Shown here: positions 55,994 through 64,000 of the stretch, piece after piece
Layout: every line of letters begins with the position of its first letter
Numbering within the stretch: position 1 is the stretch's first letter
Notes under the pieces: generated by a model
What the model saw: the letters and a program-made list of their open reading frames with translations, nothing else
What the model was told of the DNA's origin: nothing
Database searches by the model: none
Assembly: GCA_023055425.1 (NCBI GenBank)
Contig: JALGPY010000002.1
Span: 122,276,088-122,340,087 of the forward strand
Direction of reading: 5' to 3'
DNA length: 64,000 nucleotides
Source of the DNA: Linanthus parryae
Taxonomy: Eukaryota; Streptophyta; Magnoliopsida; Ericales; Polemoniaceae
Made by a program: the position numbers and the translations under genes

Positions 55994-56766
55994 AAAAAGG
56001 AACAAAGGGGCTCAGATGTGTAACAAAAATCATCACTGCCAAAATCACAGAGCCCACATGGGGTAGGGACACCGATTGAGACAAGTGACCGGTATGAGAG
56101 GTTCACAAACCGATACAACATTAAAGAATTCTCACAACAGGTCACACAGGAGCACTAGATGGTGATGATAGTGCCACGTGCACAGATCAAGCCCGTTGAA
56201 ACCATCACCAGCAAACACGCCAGAGCACCACTATAGGGTCGTCGGAAACCACCATAACTAGAAGTACCCAAAGCCAGTCGCTTCGACCAGCGAAACAACA
56301 ATCAAATCCCCATACAAACCATGGCCAAGCCTAAAGATCGGATTCTGATTTATCGAATTCGACTGGTGGAAAGTCATCGGATACAACTTCGGGGAGTCAT
56401 CTTCAATCTAAACATAGATCCACCGTCGTCAACCCACCGGCGACCAACCGTTCCAACGGAGCAACCGCCATCTCTACCGAGAGATAGAACCCAACATCCA
56501 ACACTTCGACCCAGTCCAAAGTAAATCTGATTCCCCATACAAACTCAAGCTAAAAATCGAAATTATTACTCTAGACACGCTGGTGGATGGATGTCAAAGT
56601 TCATCTCCAGTGAGTTGCAGTCTACTCCGCCATCTTCGGTGGGTCGCTGGCGCCCAGAGCAAACAAACGAGGAACCCAATCCCCACCATTTTCATTCAAT
56701 CGGTGACACAAGGAGGTGAAATACACGAAAGCCATAAGAACACCCCGCTGAAAAGAAAGGCGAGCA

Positions 56767-58297
56767 GAAAACGAGAAAGCCCAACCTCTCTCTAGAACTC
56801 TCTGACCTCTCACTAGAAAGTTCACCAGAGTTTGTTTTTGTCTTCCTCCCCCTCTGTGTTCTTGATCATGCTTTGGTAGGAGGGGGAGGGGGGCTCTAAT
56901 TCTCCATGTTATTCATGGTTGTTTATTATTCTTCTTAATAAGCTATTTCTTCCTTGTGGAGAGTTCTATTTTTTCTTCCCTTCTTCGTCTTGTTGGTTTG
57001 TCTTGGGGGTATGTTCATAAAAGATGCTAGGTGAGTAATCACCAGATCTGAATACCCCTTTTGTGGCTCAACTTTACCTCTGGTAATTGAGGGGTGCCTT
57101 CTCAGGTTTCATACGGTTTATTGGGGATCGTTTGCACCGATGAGATCTGAGGCATGTCTCTGTGTTTGGGTCGCTCCTCCGATTTTGCAGAATTGGGGAT
57201 CGATCTTAAAAACTTATGACATTTTGAGTTTTGACTGGTGAGATTCCTATGGTTGCCGGTGAGTTCTCCTCTCTCCGGTGAAGTTTCGACTCCACTGTGC
57301 CTGTCACCGACGATTTTTTCGGGAATTTGTTCTAACTTTTGAGACTTTGACTCTCTATCTTGGATCTACGTTCTCTGGGCTCTGCACCAGAGCAATTGAT
57401 TAACATAAGGTCCTCATCGGGCCATTCTCTGCAAGATACCCAATCTTTAGGATGGGTTCGTATGGGGTGGGTCTTGCCTGAGATTGGGACGATGAACGAT
57501 GTGTGGGTCGTGATTTGTGTTTCGTGTGTTTACTCTCTGGTTCGCCGGAGGTTTTGTTGGCTGTCGAGATTGGGTGCCTTTGGAGAACCATAATGGTTCC
57601 TCTCTGCTTGAGTTCAAGAAGCCTCTCGTCGGTTTTGTTTTGAAGCCTCATCCAGTTTCTGTTTAATTCATTTGTTTCCGAACTTTTGTTGGTGATTTGT
57701 ATGGGGAAACAACCGGGTTGGCATGCTGGTTGATTGGAGCTGCGTTCTCTCTCCGGCGAGATGGTGGATTGGGTTCACGACGGGGAGGTTGTTTTCCGGA
57801 GGTGAGGATGGACGCTGCTACTGTTGGTACAACGTGGCACCCTCCCCTCCGTTCGATTGATGAAGACGGCGATCACTTGATTGATTCAAGCCTGTCACAA
57901 AGCCTGCTGATGCGTGGAGAACTACAATTCCACATGGACCCGTGCCTAGTGTTGTCATGTCCCACTTCTATTGGCAATGATGATTTAATTATCTGAGCCA
58001 TTTATCTCCACCACCTCTTGTGTGCCTGGTACAAAATTCTCATGTCTGGCAATAATATAATAGCTGCAGAAGTAGAAGATTGTTTAGGACTGTTTGTGTC
58101 ATTTTTCTACGGTACTGAAAATGTAATATGCTGGAATGGTAGATTTGGTTACTGGTTTGCTTAAAAGGCTTACTTAGTCATGACTTGTTTGGCTTGGCGC
58201 CAATTTAGCTTTACCTGGGGAATGCCCCTTGTAAACCTGTACTTGATTGTTTCCCCGTTATATCCAAAATTCACAGATTATCCACAAAAAAAAACAA
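56767..58297 (+). mobile_element. NA-4: non-autonomous LINE-tail element inside NA-3
   Basis: Plus strand, 1.53 kb. 11-bp duplication aaaggcgagca at 56756-56766 and 58298-58308. 5' end has ctctctagaactctctgacc and the cctccccctc box; 3' end has the hairpin at 58210-58235 and poly(A). Same family as NA-3 but opposite orientation and diverged. Short frames only. Confidence 0.85.
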
Positions 58298-59624
58298 AAA
58301 GGCGAGCAAAGAAAACTCATTAGTGAAAGATATATCCAGATTAACCTGATGAACAAAAAGAAACACATCTCCTCCCAAATGAACCTGAGGAGATCCAGAT
58401 CCACCTACCAGACCAACCACAGTAACTCGAATCGGACCGGAACTACAAGTTTCAAACTTCCCAAACCCGTACCTGGTAGGATCGAGGGTTCTAGTTCAAA
58501 AAAGCACCATAATTGGTCAAGCAGACAGTCCGGAATCACAAACGCAGTGTCCAAATCACAACTCAAAAGAATCAGTAAGAAGAGCAGAGGTGAGATGGAA
58601 ACAACAAAACATGAATCGAATCTCAAAAGAGAAAGATCCATGGATTATTAACAGGCAATAATAAAGAGATCCACGAATACCCTGAATCTCAAAGGCCCCC
58701 TCCCCCTCCTTCAAAGATCGAACCTGGAGGGGGAGGAAAGCAAAACTGAATTCGATATATGTTTACTCTTATTTCTTGTACTTGTAAGCTAACTAGCTGC
58801 TAGTAGATGTTGTAAGAGCTGTGTTAGCTTTACTAGGATTCACCTAGTAAACCTGTTCTTTATTTGTTCTTAAGTTTGTAGTAGACTTCTAGTTAGGCTT
58901 TTGAACTTGTGGTTGCTTGCAACCACATAGCTTTACATGGGGAATGCCCCTTGTAAACCTGTACTGATTTTCTCCCTTTATCCAAAATTCACAGTTTACC
59001 CCAAAAAAATGGCATAATGAACATACCGGTTCTGGGGAAATACTCAAAAATAAGACACGAAAGGGAGAAGAAATGAATGACGAAGACGACTCACACACTA
59101 TCACAAAAATGACACCGGCGACAACGAATCATTCATTGTCGTGCACTATTCTTGACTTCGACACGGACCGAGGAAGCGAGGAGAATTGGAAAGGACGACT
59201 CCAAAATGGAGAGGGCATCTGTCATCCCCGAAAATGGTGAAGAAGAAAATGAATGTTGGGTTCGGTGGTTGGATGCTCGGCACTAACGTAGAGAAAGAGA
59301 GATGGTGATGGAGATGTTGAAGAAGAAGAAGATAGCCATGGTATGAGTTGGTGGTATTTACTGGGTTTCTTATAGTGGGAGTAACGGTGGAAATTATTGT
59401 GAGTAAATCGAATTAAAGAAGGTAACAAGTCAGTAATAAGTTTTGAAAAAAGAGAAGATTTTGAAACTGATTTGTGAAATACAAATGAGATATTTTGGAG
59501 AGTTTTTAGATGGTCCTTCATAGATAGAATAAGGTGTATAGCTAGTAATAGAATCAGAGGAAATTGATTACAGAAAATATTACTAGGAATCGAAAATTTC
59601 AAAAACTAAGTTATTGAAATCACA

Positions 59625-59847
59625 GGTTCTTCCAACAGAAGCAGAAGCCTCCCCTGGCTGTGATTAGACTTATTTGTATGGCCATTAGAGCTAGAATTGT
59701 AACTAAGAAGCTGTTTTCTTCTAATTATGTTCAAGCTCTTTGTAGGAGTTGGGGTATTTAACCCCTCTCTTTGTTGTTTTAGCTTTTCCTGGGGAATGCC
59801 CCTTGAAAACCTGTAATCTCTGCTGTTTTTATATACATTTACATTAC

Positions 59848-59849
<2 letters not shown>
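59625..59849 (+). mobile_element. LINE-8: very short 5'-truncated LINE
   Basis: Encodes only the last 40-odd ORF2 residues (PPLAVIRLICMAIRARIVTK, VQALCRSWGI, stop at 59759-59761) plus the 3' UTR. The hairpin at 59784-59809 has outer stem TTTTC/GAAAA, a paired change from TTTAC/GTAAA. The tail has become (AT)n. Confidence 0.88.

Positions 59850-59892
<43 letters not shown>
59850..59892 (+). repeat. (AT)n microsatellite at the LINE-8 tail
   Basis: About 21 AT units directly after tacattaccca, in the position of the poly(A). Confidence 0.95.
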
Positions 59893-59895
<3 letters not shown>

Positions 59896-60059
59896 ATTAA
59901 TATCATGTCCCATAGGCATATAAAATTACTAAATGACCCACATATTATCGGAAATGACTAAATTACACATCTTGATGACATAGGGCATCTCATCACCTCC
60001 CCCTTAACACGAAGCTTCGCCCCCGAAGCTTAAAACAACACTTCCGAGGTAAAAAATCA

Positions 60060-61640
60060 TGAAAGCACACAATTTTAATGCGCATGAAAGACATACAGAC
60101 CCACTTGTAAACACAAAACAACAGAAATACGGTAGTTACATCACCATACCCTTAAAGGGAGTGACATCCCCGGCACATAACAATACTCATGTAGCTTCCA
60201 GTTCTCAGGTAGCTTCCTCCGTCAAACGGTTTGGCCAAAGAACCTTGAACAATTCAGTTGACTTAGTACGAGTATCCCGAGTTTTTCTATCAAGAATTTT
60301 AATGGGTTGCTCCTCATAAGAGAGGGACGGGTCTAACTCGATAGGTTCTAGATCAAGTTCATGGCTCTAGGGTTTGAGTTGAGATACATGGATTACATTA
60401 TGGACTTTACCTAGACTGTTACAAAGATTGAGGCAATAGGCAATCTCTCCTAGACGATCCGATACCTCGTAAGGCCAGATAAAGTTGTGACTAAGCCCCC
60501 CTTCTAATTAAATCTCACAACCCCTTTTCTTGGCGAAACCTTAAAAAGAATTTCGTGGCCCTTATTGAATTCCAATGGTCTTCTTTTCAAGTCTGCACAC
60601 GACTGCAGTCGATCCTGGGTTGCCTTCATAATCATCCTTATCTGGTTCACTAAATCCTCTATCATTTGCGGTCCTAGTATCATGGTTTCACTAATGTCAC
60701 TCAAACTCGACGACGTACTAGAATTCCGCCCATGTAGTGCCTCGTAGGGTGTCATCCCTATGCTTGTGTGATGATTATTGTTGTACGAAAACTCTATCAA
60801 CGATAGCTTGTCCACCCAAGATCCACCAAAGTCCAAGATACACTCCCTTTACATATCCTCAAGTGTCTGAATCGTCCTCTACATTTTTCAACCGAAAGAT
60901 GGATGAAAATTTGTGCTACACTTGTGTTGGATTCCCATGGCCTTTTGCATTTATGCCCAAAAGTGTGACACAAAGTTCGGATCCATGTCTGAGACGAAAG
61001 AACTACGTACCCCATGTAACACTACTATATTATTGATGTAAGTATCCACCCTCATTTTCATATTCCACGTGTCCTTCATAGGGATAAACCTCGTCGTTTT
61101 TGTCAATCGGTTAACTACTGCCCAAATTTGGTTAAACCCGTTAGTCGATACCCGCAATTTTGTCACAAATCCTTTGATATGGAATCCCACTTCCATATAG
61201 GCACATCTAACGGTTTCACTATTCCTCCTGGTCTATTATGTTCAAAATTGACCTTTTGACACATCAAGCAACGAGAAAAAAATTCAGCTACTTCCTTGTT
61301 CACACCCCTCCACCAGACATTCTTCTTGTACAGATGTCTCCCCCTATGTGTATCGAATACAGGGTATTATGAGCTTCCTTAATTATCTTATCTTTCATCT
61401 ATGCACAATGTATTAGTATACAACACCTTCCTTTAAACCTTACACGACCATCTTCTGCAAATCTTGAAATCATGTGCTTATCCCTTCATAATATTTTCCT
61501 TAATATGCTGCTGAAAAGCGTCATCCTTTTGGCATTCTAGTATCTCAACGAAAATATCTGGCACTATCGTTAAGTTTCACAACATACTACTTGCAGTTCC
61601 TTCATACAGACTTAAATTTCTAACCGTTTAAACTCCTTGT
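60060..61640 (-). pseudogene. Chromovirus integrase and chromodomain-like end, disrupted
   Basis: Minus strand: zinc-binding part KKNVWWRGVNKEVAEFFSRC, LMCQKVNFEHNRPGG; core IWAVVNRLTKTTRFIPMKDT, VVLHGVRSSFVSDMDPNFVS, then a broken part near NFHPSFG, and SWVDKLSLIEFSYNNNHHTS, IGMTPYEALHGRNSS, RRPLEFNKGHEILFKVSPRK, GVVRF. After stops, LYEEQPIKIL-like SYEEQPIKILDRKTRDTRTK and LFKVLWPNRLTEEAT match the linker and chromodomain-like end of plant chromoviruses. Multiple stops and shifts. Confidence 0.87.
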
Positions 61641-61825
61641 AAAAGTTATGCGGCAGGACCCACAAAGTATTTTAACACTCATTATGTAAACTTTATGGTT
61701 TGATTTTCTTTTTTAATGTATAATCTCACTTGACTATCACAGTGAGAGCATAAAATAAACAAGTATCAAGTTCAAACGCAGTAGGAATGTGATATTTTAT
61801 GTTTTAAAGATGACCGTCTTATTTA

Positions 61826-61857
<32 letters not shown>

Positions 61858-61885
61858 GTTGTTGTTGTCGTTGTCGTCGTCGTCG

Positions 61886-61938
<53 letters not shown>
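61826..61938 (+). repeat. (TTA)n-(TTG)n-(TCG)n trinucleotide array
   Basis: ATT triplets grade into GTT with TCG interruptions over about 110 bp. Codes poly-I/poly-V by chance in one frame. Confidence 0.95.
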
Positions 61939-61967
61939 ATAAGAGAAACGCTCCATTTGATAATTTT

Positions 61968-62728
61968 TGATGCCTCACATCCCATTAATGAAGCCAAACA
62001 ACCCAAAATCAATAAAGTGCAACCCAAGACTAATTGGTTCATACTTTTCTTAGTGTGGAGTCAAATTTTTTTTTTGACCATCCCACTAAATGGTTCAACT
62101 ACTCATAATTTAGTCAAATTAGAGCATTAACTATGGCAGTTGGAAATAGCTACATATTAGCTGCATGTTTTCAAGGCATTAATTATGGTGTTGGGAGTTG
62201 TTTTTGGGTTGGAATTAGCTAATTAGTTGCTGCATGGTTTCAAGACTTTTAGTATGGTTTTTCCCATTCTTGGATGCTTATTCCAACATAAATAAGGGCT
62301 GTAACCTAATGGATTATTCAAACTTTTATTATTATTTATCTTAATTCTTTGGATTATCTAACTAATTATGTATCTCTTTGGTGGATTCCTTAAGTGGTGA
62401 GCCATTTACCTCATGTTCTGTATCTTAGAGTGGATTCTATAGGTGGTGAACCAATTTATCATTTGTTTGCTAGTTTGTGCATTACCAACCAAGCACAATC
62501 TGTCACTATATACCGTTTCTTAAAACCAAACGGTATCATTTGGTATGCTCAAGTTCAAGATGGGGAGACGTGGAGCTCCTATTCCTCAAGAATTTTATGC
62601 CTTGAATGATGTTGAACGTGATATAGAGATATCTAAGCTCAAGAAAATAGTGGCGTTGCTTCTAGGGCAGCAAGAGAAACAACAGAGCAACGACAACAAC
62701 AAAATAATGTCCGATCGAGAAGAGGTCA
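61968..62728 (+). mobile_element. gypsy LTR and gag start (same LTR family as 5894-6445)
   Basis: LTR starts tgatgcctcacatccc and is homologous to the reversed LTR at 5894-6445, with the repeated gtggattc...gtggtgagcc end near 62380-62450. It is cut at 62729 by another LTR start. Confidence 0.72.
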
Positions 62729-62733
62729 TGTAA
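62560..62733 (+). pseudogene. Ty3/gypsy Gag N-terminal fragment
   Basis: MGRRGAPIPQEFYALNDVER, then SKLKKIVALLLGQQEKQQSN and a D/N-rich run, the usual N-terminal layout of chromovirus gag before the capsid core. A second in-frame ATG lies 15 bp upstream; MGRRG is preferred by similarity to other gags. The frame ends in the stop supplied by the abutting LTR (tgtaataccc), so only about 57 residues remain. Confidence 0.7.
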
Positions 62734-62836
62734 TACCCAGTGTTTAAGCTAGGGGTTATTTGGTCATTTCAGAAAATTGAGATTTTTAAGAAATTTGATT
62801 TCAAACTTATTAATGTCTTTTCCTTGAAATTTGATT

Positions 62837-63810
62837 TCAAGGAAACCTATAGACCTCACTTCCATCACCAAATTGGGAATGGCCTCTCTACTTTTCTCTG
62901 GTATGACTCATGGCTGCCAGGAGGGCCAATTATCCCCCACACAAATGAAAGAGTTATGTTTGAAGCAGCTCTTCCAAGGGATGCTAGAGTCAGCTGCATT
63001 ATTCATAATGGGGAGTGGCAATGGCCCTGCCCCCATGGCTTGTACATTAGAGAATTAGTCCAACTCTCTTCTCAGATCTCTCTTCCTAGCTCTCAAGAAG
63101 ACAAGTTAATTTGGACTGCTGACCCTAGTGGACAGTTCACTACTAGTTCTGCTTGGCAGATTATAAGACCCAGGGGTCCTCCTATTTTATGGTCTGGAAT
63201 GTGCTGGTTTAAGGGTCATATCCCTAGACACTCTTTCATTTTATGGCTTGCTGGTTGGGAAAGACTTAGTACCAAAGACAGACTCCAAGCCTGGAACCTT
63301 GATACTGATCTTGAATGCAAGCTCTGTGATCAAAATGCTGAAAATCACTCACATATCTTCATGCACTGCCCATTTACTTGTCAGATATGGAGCTTCTTTG
63401 GGTTCTCTTTCTCTAATTATACTTCTTGGCAGGCTCTGTTGTTGGATCTAAGTCTCATTTGGAAGGGCAGCTCCCCTCTCCAGACTGCTAGGAAACTCTG
63501 TTTTTCTGCTGTGGTGTACTACATTTGAAGGGAAAGGAATGGAAGAATCTTCAACAACTCCAAGCAACCAGTTCAGAGTGTTATTAGACAAGTAGCTATT
63601 GCTGTTAGAGCTAGGCTTCAGAATCACAACCTGTTAAACCATGTACAGCTAAGTCAAATTCGTAGGCAATGGTGTATTGTTTGATTTGGTAGTCTAGCTT
63701 TAAGTTCATGCTAGTTTGCTCTTTGTATAGCTTTACCTGGGGAATGCCCCTTGTAAACCTGTATTTCTGCTTCTGTCTTCTTAATACATTTAAACTTACC
63801 CAAAAAAAAA
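62837..63810 (+). mobile_element. LINE-9: 5'-truncated lineage-A LINE
   Basis: Starts within ORF2 at FKETYRPHFHHQIGNG and runs through 3' UTR with hairpin at 63732-63757 and an A11 tail ending about 63810. No convincing target duplication; cttgaaat occurs on both sides but not at the tail edge. Confidence 0.87.
62840..63684 (+). pseudogene. LINE-9 ORF2 C-terminal fragment
   Basis: GLSTFLWYDSWLPGGPIIPH, ALPRDARVSCIIHNGEWQWP, SAWQIIRPRGPPILWSGMCW, zf-RVT-like CKLCDQNAENHSHIFMHCPF, ARKLCFSAVVYYI followed by a stop (63526-63528, tryptophan to TGA), then RERNGRIFNNSKQPVQSVIR and the end IRRQWCIV at 63684. Lineage A, closest in layout to LINE-2 and LINE-4. Confidence 0.88.
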
Positions 63811-64000
63811 AAGTATGAGAGTGTCACTTGAAATCTATGATGATATATATTTTTATTTTGAGGTTATTTTGTAGTTTTTAAAACTTGGATAAAACTACAT
63901 ACAACTTATTTGTATATTTGGGAGATACTTGTAGTTTTCTGAAAGTGAATTTTGACATTTATATACAAAGTGGTTTATTTGAAATTATTTGAAAATTTTA

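Larger units (their letters stand above)
53969..58759 (-). mobile_element. NA-3: non-autonomous LINE-tail element, split by LINE-7 and NA-4
   Basis: Perfect 15-bp duplication tgtttactcttattt at 53954-53968 and 58760-58774. Hairpin at 54019-54044. Own sequence is 53969-54222, 56005-56766 and 58309-58759, about 1.47 kb. Two copies of the internal module (about 56277-56325 and 56500-56545). No RT or endonuclease. Confidence 0.85.
50870..59008 (+). mobile_element. LINE-6: 5'-truncated lineage-B LINE, split by NA-3
   Basis: ORF2 from the end of endonuclease (50872) to the stop at 53838, first 3' box GGGG...CCCC at 53857-53870, then NA-3 (53969-58759), then the rest of the 3' UTR from 58775 with the hairpin at 58932-58957 and poly(A) at about 59002-59008. 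The rejoining is proved by NA-3's 15-bp duplication. A target duplication for LINE-6 itself is uncertain (atggc occurs at both ends). Confidence 0.85.
59014..59995 (-). repeat. Chromovirus 3' LTR, carrying LINE-8
   Basis: Starts at 59995 beside the polypurine tract. Contains a TATA-like tataagaaa on the minus strand near 59370 followed by a C/A-rich transcribed part. LINE-8 and an (AT)n array interrupt it. The left end is approximate. Confidence 0.65.
59014..61800 (-). mobile_element. Chromovirus-type Ty3/gypsy 3' half (minus)
   Basis: From right to left: pol 3' end with integrase and chromodomain-like end (61640-60060), polypurine tract (aagggggagg, 60006-59996), 3' LTR starting tgatgagatgccc at 59995 and running to about 59014. 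RT and 5' parts are missing; the sequence ends near a trinucleotide array at 61826. Confidence 0.82.
62729..64000 (+). repeat. Chromovirus-type LTR start, carrying LINE-9, running off the window
   Basis: tgtaatacccagtgtttaag at 62729; A/T-rich LTR-like sequence resumes after LINE-9 at 63811 to the window end. No gene in 63811-64000. Confidence 0.5.

Noticed and set aside
50867..59013. atggc as the LINE-6 target duplication
   Set aside because: Five bases is short for these LINEs (others 11-16 bp) and could be chance; not claimed.
61789..62130. 113-codon frame with poly-valine, and the poly-threonine frame on the other strand
   Set aside because: Both are translations of the ATT/GTT trinucleotide array.
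62837..63835. cttgaaat as the LINE-9 target duplication
   Set aside because: The right copy lies about 16 bp beyond the poly(A) edge and the left copy is not at the LINE start.

Overview
This window is plant nuclear DNA from a repeat-dense, probably pericentromeric or intergenic block. The evidence is a mixture found only in plants: L1-type LINEs whose ORF1 carries a zinc-knuckle region and whose ORF2 ends in a zf-RVT-like domain, Ty1/copia elements of SIRE and other lineages, chromovirus-type and Athila-type Ty3/gypsy elements (the latter with a tRNA-Asp primer-binding site), a TRIM and a hAT-like DNA transposon. Codon use and base composition are A/T-rich and eudicot-like; the species cannot be named. 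I see no intact host gene, tRNA or rRNA.

Layout. 1-742: 5' part of a LINE (minus). 743-6445: decayed chromovirus-like Ty3/gypsy (minus). It is split by a non-autonomous LINE-tail element (NA-1, 1209-4843), which is itself split by a hAT-like transposon (2663-4733). 6446-38640: one nested stack. A SIRE-type copia pol remnant and 3' LTR were entered by a second copia element (8508-38295). That element received a nearly complete LINE in its leader (10777-16534), a truncated LINE in its RNase H (19076-21347) and an Athila-type element in its 3' LTR (22056-37064). Both LTRs of the Athila element each carry a different LINE (23486-24527 and 31029-36808). Target-site duplications prove most joints. 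38640-42562: reversed copia LTR fragment, then an Athila-type gag, primer-binding site and LTR (minus) with GAA arrays and a LINE tail. 42563-50864: chromovirus-type LTRs, a TRIM with perfect 5-bp target duplication (44171-44593), a second NA element (45622-47575), a Tat-like LTR and leader, and unassigned sequence. 50870-59008: second nested stack (LINE-6 > NA-3 > LINE-7 and NA-4). 59014-61800: chromovirus LTR and pol remnant (minus) with a LINE tail. 61968-64000: gypsy LTR and gag start, then a chromovirus-like LTR start with another truncated LINE.

The genes are all retrotransposon genes and nearly all broken. The biological thread is LINE mobilisation. LINE ORF2 supplies endonuclease and reverse transcriptase, and every LINE and NA element here ends with the same short 3' hairpin. 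A family of 1.5-2 kb elements with no reverse transcriptase shares that tail and carries LINE-style target duplications, so it was probably moved in trans. The most distinctive observations are the covarying 3' hairpin, the NA family with a variable number of internal modules, two independent LINE hits at the same spot of two paired LTRs, the new TRIM, and a gag-pol-less Athila derivative with twin palindromes in its leader.
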